NCBI GenBank assembly: GCA_025360715.1
Contig: JANYBS010000222.1
Span: 1 to 64,000 of the forward strand
DNA from: Candidatus Eiseniibacteriota bacterium
GTDB taxonomy: Bacteria; Eisenbacteria; RBG-16-71-46
Length of the DNA: 64,000 bases
Reading direction: 5' to 3'
The translations under genes were made by a program, and so were the position numbers. Numbering within the stretch: the first letter of the stretch is position 1; every line of letters starts with the position of its first letter. Of the stretch, positions 41,290-49,977 are shown piece by piece. The notes below the pieces were generated by a model, which had not been told where the DNA came from, did no database searches, and saw nothing but the letters and a program-made list of their open reading frames with translations.

Positions 41290-41838
41290 TCAGGCGCCGA
41301 TGCTGCGGCGCGTGCGCTCGATCTGGCCCAGGTGGCGCTCGGTGTGCGTGATGCCGAGCGCGAGCGCTTCGCCCAGGTTCATGCGGATCATTCCCAAAAT
41401 GGGCGAGCTGAGCATGGTGCGCAGGTCGGCGCCGTCGGCCTGGCGTAGGTGCTCGCCCTGGCGCGCGAGCGTAGCGAGGAACGCCTCGAACACGCCTTCG
41501 CGCACGCTCAGGGGCTGGTAGGCGCGCGGCGCCGGCTTGGGGCTCACATTGCTCTCGGCGATCGCTCCAAGCAGGAGTCGGCCGAAGAACGTGGACTTGT
41601 GGGGCCGCGGCGCGCGCTGCCGGCCGCGGGCGATCGCGGCCGGAACCGGGCTCTCGTAGCTGACGTTGGCCACCACCAGGTGCTCGAGCACCTGCGCGAT
41701 GCTCCAACCGCCATGCGGTGGCACCTGCGCCATGGCGGCGGGCGAGAGTCCGGCGATGGCGGCGCGTGCGCGCGGCTCGAGCGCCTCATAGCGGGGCGCC
41801 AGGGCGGCGAGATAGGGGTCGCGCGGGTTCATGAGCAT
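41290..41838 (-). CDS. DinB-superfamily protein
   Basis: The 182-residue protein has the four-helix layout of the DinB/YfiT family, with GGWSIAQVLEHLVVANVSY carrying the first metal-site His and GITHTERHLGQIERTRRSIG carrying the later His pair. Family members include metal-dependent thiol transferases (bacillithiol and mycothiol S-transferases) and damage-inducible proteins of unknown role. Two ATGs (41838 and 41832) are possible and give almost the same protein. TATATT lies 8 bp upstream of the first. Copy 2 of the 24-bp element is 55 bp upstream. Confidence 0.83.
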   Translation of the reverse strand: MLMNPRDPYLAALAPRYEALEPRARAAIAGLSPAAMAQVPPHGGWSIAQVLEHLVVANVSYESPVPAAIARGRQRAPRPHKSTFFGRLLLGAIAESNVSPKPAPRAYQPLSVREGVFEAFLATLARQGEHLRQADGADLRTMLSSPILGMIRMNLGEALALGITHTERHLGQIERTRRSIGA

Positions 41839-41893
41839 GGCGGGAATATAGCGGCGGCGCGGGCGCCAGGCCACGCCGCCGCCGGCTGCCGCC

Positions 41894-41917
41894 GGGCAGA
41901 TGCAATCATCGGCGCAC
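41894..41917 (-). repeat. copy 2 of the 24-bp intergenic element
   Basis: On the minus strand this reads GTGCGCCGATGATTGC followed by ATCTGCCC, differing from copy 1 at one base. It lies between the divergent DinB and beta-barrel genes. Nothing else is evident in the 236-bp gap except the AAAGGAG site before the barrel gene. Confidence 0.7.
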
Positions 41918-42074
41918 AAGGGGGCGATTGCGCGGTCATGCTGGCGTTTGTTAGCTTCCCCTGCCTGTCCGCGCGCCTCCCGAGCCCTGCTCCTGTGCGT
42001 CCGCGCGATGGGCCCCGTCTTACGGGGGCGCCCGACCGGGCCCGCGCTTCGAACGAGTCGAAAGGAGCACTCTG

Positions 42075-42845
42075 GTGGTGAAGCGATATATGAATCTGCG
42101 GCACGGCATCCTCGTGATCGCGGCCTGTCTGGCCGGCGTCCTGGCGGTGAATACGCCGGCGCATGCGGCAGACGCCGCCAAGGCGGCGAAGGCCGAGAAG
42201 AAGGCGAAGACCGAGGCGAAGGCGGCGCCGGCCAAGGCCGCGGATGCGCCCAAGCCCAAGGTCGCCAAGGCGCCCAAGGTAAAGGAGGCGCCCAAGCCCA
42301 AGGCCCCGGAGAAGTCATACGAAGAGCAGAAGGCCGAGGATGGCGTGTGGGCCAAGCGCACGAACTGGGTCTCGTTCCGTGCCGGCTACGCGAAGAACTC
42401 CAACGTCAACGCCGGTGACGGCATGTTCGGCTATGGCGTTGCGTACCAGCGCATGATCTCCCAGAAGTGGTCGTTCGGCGGCTCGGTGCAGCACGACATC
42501 CTGGGTCAGCTGGGCGTGGCGAGCGAGATCACTGTGCCTTTCACGCTCGAGATGCAGCGCCACTACAAGTGGCACACCACGATGCGGCCCTATCTTGGCT
42601 TCGGCGGCGGCTACTATTTTCACAAGTACTACCGCACGGGCGACTCCTACGGCGGTGCGCCCGGCTCGGGTTTCTTCATCGACGGCGGCACCAACGTGCC
42701 GCTCGATGGCAACCACCTGATCGGCCTCGATACGCGCGTGAGCTTCGTCAACGGCCGCACGGGCATCGTCAATCCGGTCTTCGGCGCCGAGAAGGCCACG
42801 CAGGTCTTCTACAGCATCAAGCTCAACTGGGCGCTGGCTTACTGA
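42075..42845 (+). CDS. outer-membrane beta-barrel protein with Lys/Ala/Pro-rich linker
   Basis: The 256-residue product has a signal peptide (ending NTPAHA) and then a low-complexity linker of about 50 residues made of Lys, Ala and Pro (KAPKVKEAPKPKAP). A barrel domain follows (NWVSFRAGYAKNS, WSFGGSVQHDILGQLG, MRPYLGFGGGYYFHKYY, FYSIKLNWALAY). The linker resembles the peptidoglycan-spanning segments of OmpA- or TonB-like proteins. The start at GTG 42075 has GGAG 7 bp upstream; ATG 42090 is an alternative. A strong terminator follows, so the gene is monocistronic. Confidence 0.75.
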   Translation: MVKRYMNLRHGILVIAACLAGVLAVNTPAHAADAAKAAKAEKKAKTEAKAAPAKAADAPKPKVAKAPKVKEAPKPKAPEKSYEEQKAEDGVWAKRTNWVSFRAGYAKNSNVNAGDGMFGYGVAYQRMISQKWSFGGSVQHDILGQLGVASEITVPFTLEMQRHYKWHTTMRPYLGFGGGYYFHKYYRTGDSYGGAPGSGFFIDGGTNVPLDGNHLIGLDTRVSFVNGRTGIVNPVFGAEKATQVFYSIKLNWALAY

Positions 42846-42868
42846 TACCGGCCCCGGCTACAAGCTCG

Positions 42869-42906
42869 AGCCCGCGCTTCCTGCAAGGAGGCGCGGGCTG
42901 TTTTTA
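42869..42906 (+). terminator. intrinsic terminator
   Basis: AGCCCGCGC and GCGCGGGCT form the stem, extended by TCCT/AGGA around GCA, then GTTTTTAT. This is the clearest classical terminator in the window. Confidence 0.93.
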
Positions 42907-43017
42907 TGGCGTGGCGCGCCGCTCTTCGAGCGCGCACTGAACACATCGTGGACGCCGTCGTGAACGCCGTGGACGCCGGCACGACCCCAGAGCATTGCGG
43001 CGCAACGGCGTCGCCTC

Positions 43018-43032
43018 GGCACGACTCGTGCC
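43018..43032. promoter_or_regulatory. palindromic site upstream of the Cys-rich secreted protein gene
   Basis: GGCACGA and TCGTGCC flank a single C, 46 bp before the ATG at 43079. A partial copy (GGCACGACC) occurs near 42978. It looks like a dimeric repressor site; no regulator gene is adjacent. Confidence 0.4.
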
Positions 43033-43078
43033 CTGCGATGAGGTACCCCCGCAACGATGCCCCCGCTGAGGTCGTGAC

Positions 43079-43825
43079 ATGCGTGGAATGGGTTGGAAGG
43101 TGTGGCTGTGGGCGGCGGTGCTGACCGCCGGCGTGTCTGTGGGCGTACGCAGCGAAGCAGCGTGCTTCTCATGCGGACCGGACCTCTCCTGTATCGACGT
43201 GCCGGCCGGCGGCCGGTTCTGTGTGCAGGCGCCAAGCCTGTGTTCGGTGGTGATGGCATGCAACGAGGGCCACGGTGGGCCGCTCCATGACCCCATCGAT
43301 CCCGGGACGGAGTCCACGTCGCTCACGATCCTGGACGACGCACCGCTGGCCACGCTTGGCGCGCCCATGCGGGTGCTTCGGCATGCGGGGCGAGGCGTAT
43401 TCGGCAAGAGCGTGTGGCGCTCGCTGCGTAGCGGCGGCGCCATGTTCGCACCGGAGCCGGCGGTGATCTCATCGCTGCTCTCGTATGGCGATGGCGGCGA
43501 AGTCGCCTTTCGCGCGCGCTCCGGCGACGGTTTCACGCTCGAGCGGCGCCGAGCCGCCCGCAGCGTGCGCTTGATCGTGCGCGAGTTGGCAGGAGCGGGC
43601 GCGACAGGTGGCCGCGTGCTCGCCGACTCCGAGATCGGCGATGAAGATCTTCTGGTCGTGCGCGTTCGCATCGACGGTGCGCCGCGGCTACTGGTGTTGC
43701 AGGCGCAGGCGCTCGCGGGCTTCGACGCGCAGCGTCAGACGCTGGAGTGGAATCAAGCGATGCGAGCGAGCGACGCGATGCGCATGGCGGGGCCGCCGTT
43801 GCTCATGCCCGAAGCGGTGCGCTAG
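43079..43825 (+). CDS. secreted protein with Cys-rich N-terminus, unknown family
   Basis: The 248-residue product has a signal peptide (MGWKVWLWAAVLTAGVSVGVRSEA). Directly after it is a Cys-rich stretch (ACFSCGPDLSCIDVPAGGRFCVQA, then CSVVMAC) that could form a small disulfide knot or bind metal. The remaining 180 residues are mixed alpha/beta with a long Arg-rich segment (GFTLERRRAARSVRLIVREL) and no cysteines. I do not recognise it. The ATG at 43079 has GAGG upstream. It converges on the WecA-like gene and the two stop codons share the bases CTAG. Confidence 0.62.
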   Translation: MRGMGWKVWLWAAVLTAGVSVGVRSEAACFSCGPDLSCIDVPAGGRFCVQAPSLCSVVMACNEGHGGPLHDPIDPGTESTSLTILDDAPLATLGAPMRVLRHAGRGVFGKSVWRSLRSGGAMFAPEPAVISSLLSYGDGGEVAFRARSGDGFTLERRRAARSVRLIVRELAGAGATGGRVLADSEIGDEDLLVVRVRIDGAPRLLVLQAQALAGFDAQRQTLEWNQAMRASDAMRMAGPPLLMPEAVR

Positions 43826-44862
43826 CGGGCGTCCTTGCGTCGCGCTTTCAGCCACTCGAGCGTCACGAACAGCACGGCGGCGAGTACGGTGATGAGCAGC
43901 GCGGCATCGGTGCGAGGCAGCGCCGTCAGCAGCACGGCGGCGCTGCCGAAGCACGCACACAGCGCCCACAGCGCGAACAGCGCCGCGCGCGGCGACAGGC
44001 CGGTCTGAAGCACGCGATGGTGGATGTGGCTCGCATCGCCGCGGAACACATGCTGGCGGTTGAGCAAGCGCCGGGCGAAGGCCAGTGTGGTGTCGGCGAG
44101 TGGCAGGCCCAGCGCGACGAGTGGCAATAAAAGGGTAAGCGCAGCGGTGCCCTTGCGATTCTCGAGCAGCGACAGCGTGGCCAGCGTGAAGCCCAGGAAC
44201 TGGCTGCCGGTGTCGCCCATGAAAACCTTCGCCGGCGGAAAGTTCCACCGCAGGAATCCCGCGCACGCGCCGATCAACAGCGCCGCGAAGAACATCACGT
44301 AAAAGTCCTGGTGCATGCGCGCCACGGTCCACAGCGCGCCGCAGGCGATGATCACCACGCCCGAAGCCAGGCCGTCCAGACCGTCGATGTTGTTCACGGC
44401 ATTCGTCACCGTGAGCACCCACAAGATGGTGACCGGAAGATTGAGCCATCCCAGCGGGATGGCAGGCCCGAAAGGATTCGTGAGCACCGGCACGCCGTAG
44501 CCGAACAGCGACAGCGCGATCGCGGCGCACGTCTGGATGGCGAGCTTGACCCACGGACTCACGTTCCAGCGGTCGTCCGCCATGCCGAGCGCGATGATCG
44601 GCAGCACCGCGAACGTGTAGCCCAGCAGCGGCCGCGCCTCGAGCGCCATAACCGGCGCCAGCACGAGCCGCGCGCCCCACGCCACCACCAGCACCGCCGC
44701 CGCGATCGCGAGGCCGCCCAGGCGCGGCATCGGTTGCGCGTGGATGCGGCGCGGGCCCGGGTGGTCGATGGCGCCCCAACGCAACGCCAGCGCGCGCGCG
44801 AGCGGCGTGAGCAGCAGCGCGAGCAGGCCGGTCGCGAGCGCAAGAGTGAGCGAGATAGGCAT
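43822..44862 (-). CDS. WecA/TagO-like undecaprenyl-phosphate sugar-1-phosphate transferase
   Basis: The 346-residue integral membrane protein has about ten or eleven helices and the motifs of the MraY/WecA family: IDHPGPRRIHAQPMPRLGG near the N-terminus, the catalytic NNIDGLDGLASG loop, VFMGDTGSQFLGF and DASHIHHRVLQTGLS. The HIHHR-type motif favours WecA/TagO over MraY. It starts glycan assembly on the lipid carrier for O-antigen-like or capsular polysaccharide. Its ATG at 44862 overlaps the stop of the GT2 gene by one base (TGATG), pairing it with the enzyme that would add the next sugar. Confidence 0.9.
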   Translation of the reverse strand: MPISLTLALATGLLALLLTPLARALALRWGAIDHPGPRRIHAQPMPRLGGLAIAAAVLVVAWGARLVLAPVMALEARPLLGYTFAVLPIIALGMADDRWNVSPWVKLAIQTCAAIALSLFGYGVPVLTNPFGPAIPLGWLNLPVTILWVLTVTNAVNNIDGLDGLASGVVIIACGALWTVARMHQDFYVMFFAALLIGACAGFLRWNFPPAKVFMGDTGSQFLGFTLATLSLLENRKGTAALTLLLPLVALGLPLADTTLAFARRLLNRQHVFRGDASHIHHRVLQTGLSPRAALFALWALCACFGSAAVLLTALPRTDAALLITVLAAVLFVTLEWLKARRKDAR

Positions 44863-45719
44863 CAGGCCGGCCGCCGGGAATTGAGGTACAGCATGAGCTG
44901 CATGCGCGCGTGCACCGCGATCGATACCAGTGCCACGAGAAGGAAGTTCCGCGAATGATACTTGCGGAAGTAGCGGATCATGCCCAGGTGCCGCTCTCGC
45001 ACCACGCGTTCGCTCGTGCGGCCGTGGCTGGCGCCGATGCGGTGCATGACCGCCGCATCGGCCACGTAGTCCACGCTCCAGCCGGCATCCTTCATGGCGT
45101 GGCACCAGTCCACGTCCTCATTGAACATGAAGTAGCCCTCGTCCATCTCGCCCGCCTGCGCGATGGCGGCGCGGCGCACGCACATGCACGAGCCGCTCAG
45201 CCAGTCCACGCTGCGCGAGGAGTTGCGGTCCCAGTCGGCCAGCAGGTAGCGCTTCGACCAGGGATTGTCGGGAAGGAGCTTGGTCAGCAGCGAGTAGCGG
45301 TTGAACAGGATGGTCTGCGGCCCCGGAAACGTGCGGCCGCTGTGCTCGGGAGTCCCATCCGCTCCCACCAGGCGCGGGCCGGCGATGCCGGTGCGCGGGT
45401 GGCTGCGCATCCACGCGACGAGCGTCTCGAGCGCGCCTTCGCGGATCTCGGAGTCGGGGTTGAGCACCAGCACGAACTCGCCCGTCGTGGCGCGGATGCC
45501 GATGTTGGCGGCCTTCGAGTAGCCCAGGTTGCCGCCGCTGTCGATCACACGGGTGCCGGGGAGCTCGCGGCGGACATATTCGGAAGTGCCATCGGGCGAG
45601 GCGTTGTCGACCACGACGACCTCCACGGCCAGCGCGCCACGGGCTCGCTCGAGCGAGCGCAGGCAGGCGGCGATATGGGCGCGAGAGTCGTAGGTGATGA
45701 CGACGGCGGAGAGGTCCAT
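44862..45719 (-). CDS. GT2-family glycosyltransferase, rhamnosyltransferase-like
   Basis: The 285-residue protein has a GT-A fold with VVITYDSRAHIAACLRSLE at the start, the nucleotide-sugar region VVVVDNASPDGTSEYV, the DxD-type LVLNPDSEI and the acceptor-site motif FMFNEDVDWCHAMKDAGW. The ED...D pattern with a hydrophobic C-terminal tail (FLLVALVSIAVHARMQLMLY) is that of WbbL-type rhamnosyltransferases, which act right after the WecA step. Coupling to the WecA-like gene supports this. The tail should anchor it to the inner membrane. Confidence 0.88.
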   Translation of the reverse strand: MDLSAVVITYDSRAHIAACLRSLERARGALAVEVVVVDNASPDGTSEYVRRELPGTRVIDSGGNLGYSKAANIGIRATTGEFVLVLNPDSEIREGALETLVAWMRSHPRTGIAGPRLVGADGTPEHSGRTFPGPQTILFNRYSLLTKLLPDNPWSKRYLLADWDRNSSRSVDWLSGSCMCVRRAAIAQAGEMDEGYFMFNEDVDWCHAMKDAGWSVDYVADAAVMHRIGASHGRTSERVVRERHLGMIRYFRKYHSRNFLLVALVSIAVHARMQLMLYLNSRRPA

Positions 45720-46029
45720 GCGTTCCGGGAGCTACGGGAAGGATCGCGGCGCGAAGGAGCGGCGAAGCATAGCATCGGCAGCGAGCGCCCGAGGGTAGAC
45801 CGATGGACGCAAGAACGCCGGGCCGGCGGCAAGGACCGCGTCAGCCCGGCGTCTTCTGTATCCATCACCCTAAGCGAATGTAGTGGGCGCGCGCCCAGCC
45901 TTCACGAACCTCTCCCCACGTCTCTCCGGGCTCGATCCGGCGTCAGCAGCACGCCCGTACAAGATTCTGCGGCAATGCCGTTTCCCACGCAAGTGATCAG
46001 CACTGATGAACTGCTTTTTTCGCAGGGAG
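45720..46029. other. 310-bp intergenic region with one hairpin, no gene seen
   Basis: Between the Mut7-C gene and the GT2 gene, both on the minus strand, I see no credible coding sequence. A hairpin near 45815-45852 is listed separately. A second stem (GGGCGAC/GTCGCCC) overlaps the Mut7-C stop codon. Confidence 0.4.
45815..45852 (-). terminator. probable terminator of the Mut7-C gene
   Basis: ACGCCGGGC (45815-45823) pairs with GCCCGGCGT (45844-45852). On the minus strand the stem is followed by TCTTGCGTCC, a weak T-rich tail. Confidence 0.45.
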
Positions 46030-46557
46030 TTAGGGCGACTGTTCGTCGCCCGCAACGGGTGGTGGTGGCGTAGTGCCTTCGGGCGCTTCAAGTTGGCGGC
46101 CCAATCGTTCCTCGGTCCATTGCCGCAGTCGCGTGACGTGGCTGCCGACCCAGAACCACCGCCCGCAGCCCGGGCAGAAAGTGAGCGGCCCGCCCGCGCG
46201 GGCGACCCGGCCGGGCACCTCGCCGCGAGCTTCGAACGCGGAACGGCTCTGCAGTGGGGTATTACAGGCGGTGCAGCGCCGCAAGGGAGCGCTCGCCGGC
46301 GTGAACTGCTGCGTCACGAGCTGCACGTCGTCGGCGAGCACGCCGGACAGCGTGACGATGCGCAGCTCCGGGTCATTGGCGGATCGCGGCGCGCGCCTCG
46401 AACTGCGCGTCAGCAGCGCTCGGCCGTCGGCACGGGCGATGTCGATCAGCTCTTCGAACCGGGCGCCGCGGTGTACGTCAATGTCATAGCCGAGCAGGCG
46501 CAGGCGTCGCGCGACGTGCGCAAGCGAGGCGTCGGTCACCAAGCGATCGAGCGGCAT
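46030..46557 (-). CDS. Mut7-C RNase-domain protein with zinc ribbon
   Basis: The 175-residue protein begins RLVTDASLAHVARRLRLLGYDIDVHRGARFEELIDIA and continues with ARADGRALLTRS, the PIN-like Mut7-C fold in which the early Asp and the following acidic residues form a nuclease site. The second half is a zinc ribbon with two CxxC pairs (RCTACNTPL and TFCPGCGRWFW). The family is thought to be a toxin-type or RNA-processing nuclease; its function is untested. A longer start at 46641 is possible, with AAAGG upstream, and would add 28 basic residues; I chose ATG 46557 because the domain begins there. Confidence 0.82.
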   Translation of the reverse strand: MPLDRLVTDASLAHVARRLRLLGYDIDVHRGARFEELIDIARADGRALLTRSSRRAPRSANDPELRIVTLSGVLADDVQLVTQQFTPASAPLRRCTACNTPLQSRSAFEARGEVPGRVARAGGPLTFCPGCGRWFWVGSHVTRLRQWTEERLGRQLEAPEGTTPPPPVAGDEQSP

Positions 46558-46704
46558 GAGGCCACGGTAGTCGCGGCAGAGTCTGCGGGCAAGCGCGCAG
46601 CGCTTCGTGCGGGGAGAATCTGTGGAAAGTGCAACTTGCATACTGACAAGCCTTTGCCTGCACACCGTTGACGCGCGGAGGGTCCGCTGACACCTTCTCC
46701 ACCT

Positions 46705-47919
46705 ATGGACGGTTCCGCTTCTGGCGGACCCGGCGCGGGCGACTCCGCGCCGAGGTTCGCGACACTCACGCTCGACCGCCGCCGGTTCCTTGTGCTCATG
46801 GGGTCGGCAGCGGCCTACTCGATACTTCGCCCGCACGCCGCGCTCGCGCAGCGCATCGCAGGCGATGTGCCGCTGCAGTCGTGGAGCCTGCCCGAGACGT
46901 TGCCAGCCAACGGCATCGATGCCGCCCGTGCGCTGGTCGGCGCGGCGATCCTGGCGCCGAGCTATTGGAACGCGCAGCCGTGGCGCTTCGAGGTCGAAGG
47001 CGCCGAGCTGCGCCTGACGCTCGATGCCGCGCGCACGTTGCCCGGTTGCGATCCCGACCTGCGCTTCGCGCATCTCTCATTGGGTGCGGCGCTCGAGAAT
47101 CTCTTGATCGCGGCGCGCGCTTGGGGCCAGCAGCCCAGCGTGCAGTACCTGCCCTGGGGGCCGGCCGCGCGCGCGAACTCGCCGTGGATCGCCGCAACGG
47201 TGCGATGGAAGAGCGGTGAACAGCATCGCGACCGCTTGCTGTTCTCCGCGCTTGGCGAACGCCGCACGAATCCGCGCGTGTACGACGGCCGCGCGATCAC
47301 CATGCAGAGCCGCGCGCAACTCTCCGCGCAAGTGCCCGAGGAACTGCGGGTGCACTGGCTCGAGGATAAGCGCGACATCACGCGCATCGCCGCCCTCACC
47401 GCCGAAGCCACGCTGGCGCGGGCGAACGATCGCCGCGCGCAGACCGAGCGCTACGCGTACGTGCGCATGAATGCGAGCGAAGCGCGGCATCGCGGCGACG
47501 GCGTGACGCCCGACAACCTGGGTCTTGGCGGCCCGCTCAACGGCTTCGCGGCGCGCGCGCTCGATCCGCGCAGCCGCTTCCATCACTGGGGCGTCGAGAG
47601 CCTCGCGCGCGACGTGCACGATGCCGTGCGCTCCTCGGGCGCGCTGGCGTTGCTTACCGCGCCCAAGCGCCAGGACTCCAGCGCGATCGTGGCCGGTCAG
47701 GCCTACGAGCGTGTGGCGCTCACGGCCGCCACGCTTGGCATCGCGCAGCAACCGCTGTCGGCGCCGGTGGAATCGCCCAAGCACCGCGACACGCTCGCGC
47801 GCGCATTCGGCGCGGCCGGCGAGGAGCCGCTGCTGCTGGTGCGCCTGGGCCACGCGCACGCGCCGGAGCAGACGCCGCGGCGCGGCGTGGCGCTCGTGAG
47901 CACCTGGCGCGCGAGCTGA
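46705..47919 (+). CDS. Tat-exported nitroreductase-family protein (Acg-like)
   Basis: The 404-residue protein has a twin-arginine signal (LDRRRFLVLMGSAAAYSI) and then a nitroreductase-like fold of the Acg type: ARALVGAAILAPSYWNAQPWRFEVEG at the FMN/NAD(P)H-site start, FAHLSLGAALENLLIAARAWG, and LLTAPKRQDSSAIVAGQAYERVALTAATLGIA near the end. Acg-type proteins have a divergent flavin-binding half and often sequester FMN instead of reducing substrates. Export of a folded flavoprotein through Tat is consistent. It is divergent from the Mut7-C gene. Confidence 0.83.
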   Translation: MDGSASGGPGAGDSAPRFATLTLDRRRFLVLMGSAAAYSILRPHAALAQRIAGDVPLQSWSLPETLPANGIDAARALVGAAILAPSYWNAQPWRFEVEGAELRLTLDAARTLPGCDPDLRFAHLSLGAALENLLIAARAWGQQPSVQYLPWGPAARANSPWIAATVRWKSGEQHRDRLLFSALGERRTNPRVYDGRAITMQSRAQLSAQVPEELRVHWLEDKRDITRIAALTAEATLARANDRRAQTERYAYVRMNASEARHRGDGVTPDNLGLGGPLNGFAARALDPRSRFHHWGVESLARDVHDAVRSSGALALLTAPKRQDSSAIVAGQAYERVALTAATLGIAQQPLSAPVESPKHRDTLARAFGAAGEEPLLLVRLGHAHAPEQTPRRGVALVSTWRAS

Positions 47920-47955
47920 GCGCGGCACACGTGCCGGGGCGCGCGCCCGCGCGAC

Positions 47956-48567
47956 TCAGCGCTTGAGCATGCGGAACGCCATGTCGCGGCCGTGGCCGTG
48001 CGCGATCGCCATCGATATCCACAGCAGCGCGAGGGATTCCAACAGCTGTGCCTGCGACAGCGGCCCCGCATCGAGCGGCTCGAAGCCCAGGTCGGCAGCG
48101 AGCTTCGCGGCCGTCTGCTTGGCTTCGGCGTCATCGCCGCAATAGAACATCGTCGCGGACTCGGTCCCGAACCGGGGATCGAGCATGATGTTGAAGCCCG
48201 TCGTGTTGAAGATCTTCACGACGCGCGCGCCCGGCGCCCATTCGGCCACCTGCTGTCCCGCGGAGCTACCCGCCGGTGCCGCCGATGTGAAGCCGGGGCC
48301 CACCGGGTTCGTGGCGTCGAGCACGACCTTGCCGCTCAGGTCGCCGAGTGCCGGTACCACGCTCGCGAGCGCCCCATACGGCACCGTGAGCACCACCACC
48401 TCGGCGTCGCGCGCGGCCATCTCGGGCGGCGCAAGCCGCGACGCAGCGCCGTTCACCTTGGCGGTGCCAGCATCGCGCACGCCGTAGACCACCTGATGGC
48501 CTTTCTGCTGCCAGCCGCCGCCAAGCGCCGAACCCACATTGCCGGCACCGATGATCGCGATATTCAT
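47956..48567 (-). CDS. NADPH-dependent F420 reductase-like (NAD-binding) protein
   Basis: The 203-residue protein starts with the Rossmann motif IAIIGAGNVGSALGGGW and continues ARDAEVVVLTVPYGAL, then VVLDATNPV and VVKIFNTTGFNIM, the standard order of the NADPH-dependent F420 reductase (NADP oxidoreductase coenzyme F420-dependent) family. Many bacterial members do not use F420, and no F420-synthesis genes are visible here. The ATG at 48567 has GGGAG 7 bp upstream. It follows tldE on the same strand with a 27-bp gap. Confidence 0.88.
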   Translation of the reverse strand: MNIAIIGAGNVGSALGGGWQQKGHQVVYGVRDAGTAKVNGAASRLAPPEMAARDAEVVVLTVPYGALASVVPALGDLSGKVVLDATNPVGPGFTSAAPAGSSAGQQVAEWAPGARVVKIFNTTGFNIMLDPRFGTESATMFYCGDDAEAKQTAAKLAADLGFEPLDAGPLSQAQLLESLALLWISMAIAHGHGRDMAFRMLKR

Positions 48568-48594
48568 GAAGGGACTCCCTTGTTCGTGCACCGG

Positions 48595-49977
48595 TCAGCT
48601 TCCGCTGACGGTCATCGCCTCGATCAACAGCGTTGGGCAAGCGACCGACGTGCGGAAATCCAGGTCGCTGCCCACAGCGACGATGTGCTGCAGCATCTCG
48701 AGCGAGTTCCCGGCAACGGTGACGCCGTCGACCGGAAACTGCATCTCGCCGTTCTCGACCCAGAAGCCTTGCGCCTGGAATGAGTAGTCGCCGGTCACCG
48801 GGTTGTAGCCGAACGAGCCCTGGTCATCGTAGTAGAAGCCCTTGGTGACGCCTCGCAGGATCTCGTTGGCGCTCGTGTGGCCCGCCGCCACATACAGATT
48901 GTGATAACCCGTGCCCGGAGTACTCGCGAATCCGCGTACGCCATTCGCGGTCGGGCTCACGCCCGCGCGGCGCGCGCTGTAGTGGTCGTATGCGAATTGC
49001 TGCAGCACGCCGTCCTGGAGATGCACATTGCGCCGCGTGCGCAGGCCCTCGCTGTCGTAGGGACTCGTGCCCAGGCCGCCGGCGAGCGCGCCGTCATCGA
49101 TGAGTGTCACCAGTGCCGACGCCACCTTCTGGCCCAGCTTGCCGGTGAGCCATGATGAACGCCTGAGCACGCTCTCGCCCGTGAAGGCGTCATACATCTG
49201 CGCGATCCATGTGGCGGCGATGTCGGGGTGCATGATCACCGGTACGCGCTGCGTGGGCACCGTGCGTGCGCCGATGCGCGCGAGCGCGCGGCGCGACGCT
49301 TCGCGCCCCAGGCCCTCCATCGCCGGCAGGTCGGCCAGATGGCGCTTGGTCATGCCGTATACGCCCGTCTGCTGCTTGCCACCTTGGTCATCGGCCAGCG
49401 CCACGACCCACGCGCTCACGCTGGTGCCCTCCCAGCTGCGCGAGACGCCGTGCGAGTTGGCGATGGCGAACGCGCCGCTGCTGCTGGAGACGCTCGCGCC
49501 ATCGGTGCGCTTGATGCGCGGGTCGGCCGCGAGCGCCGCGCGCTCGAGCTCGAGCGCCATGTCGATCTTGGCCTCGGGCGAGAGCTCCATCGCCGCGGGG
49601 TCGAACAGTTTCATGGATTCCGCGAGTCCCGGCTCTTCGGGACCGGCCTCCTCGAGTGTCGGCGCGCCATTGGCCGGATCGGGCGTGGCGAAGCGCGCGA
49701 GCGCGACCGCGCGCCGGGCCAGGTCGTCGATGCCTGGAGCCGACAAGTCGGTCCCCGAGCAGAACCCCACCGCGCCGCCGACGATCGCGCGCACGCCCAG
49801 TCCGAGCGTGCCACTTTGCTTGAGTGTCTCGATGTCGCCGCCGAGCACGCTCACGGTGAAGGCGCGCGAGCTCTCGAGGCACGCGTCCGCCACATCGGCG
49901 CCGGCCGCGCGGGCGCGTTCGACGGCGTGCTTCGCGTGGGCGATCAGCTGCTCGGGTGTAGCGCTGCGTGTGGTCAT
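48595..49977 (-). CDS. tldE: TldE/PmbA-family subunit of the TldD/E metalloprotease
   Basis: The 460-residue protein matches the PmbA/TldE type: QSGTLGLGVRAIVGGAVGF at the N-terminal domain, IMHPDIAATWIAQMYDAFTGESVLRR in the middle, and FYYDDQGSFGYNPVTGDYSFQAQGFWVENGEM near the end. TldE lacks the zinc motif but forms the active heterodimer with TldD. The complex degrades unfolded peptides and matures some modified peptides such as microcin B17. The ATG at 49977 overlaps the tldD stop (ATGA); the longer track ORF runs through tldD. Confidence 0.92.
   Translation of the reverse strand: MTTRSATPEQLIAHAKHAVERARAAGADVADACLESSRAFTVSVLGGDIETLKQSGTLGLGVRAIVGGAVGFCSGTDLSAPGIDDLARRAVALARFATPDPANGAPTLEEAGPEEPGLAESMKLFDPAAMELSPEAKIDMALELERAALAADPRIKRTDGASVSSSSGAFAIANSHGVSRSWEGTSVSAWVVALADDQGGKQQTGVYGMTKRHLADLPAMEGLGREASRRALARIGARTVPTQRVPVIMHPDIAATWIAQMYDAFTGESVLRRSSWLTGKLGQKVASALVTLIDDGALAGGLGTSPYDSEGLRTRRNVHLQDGVLQQFAYDHYSARRAGVSPTANGVRGFASTPGTGYHNLYVAAGHTSANEILRGVTKGFYYDDQGSFGYNPVTGDYSFQAQGFWVENGEMQFPVDGVTVAGNSLEMLQHIVAVGSDLDFRTSVACPTLLIEAMTVSGS

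Noticed and set aside
47956-48567. Evidence for F420-dependent metabolism
   Set aside because: The family name is misleading for many bacterial members, and no F420 biosynthesis genes are in the window.
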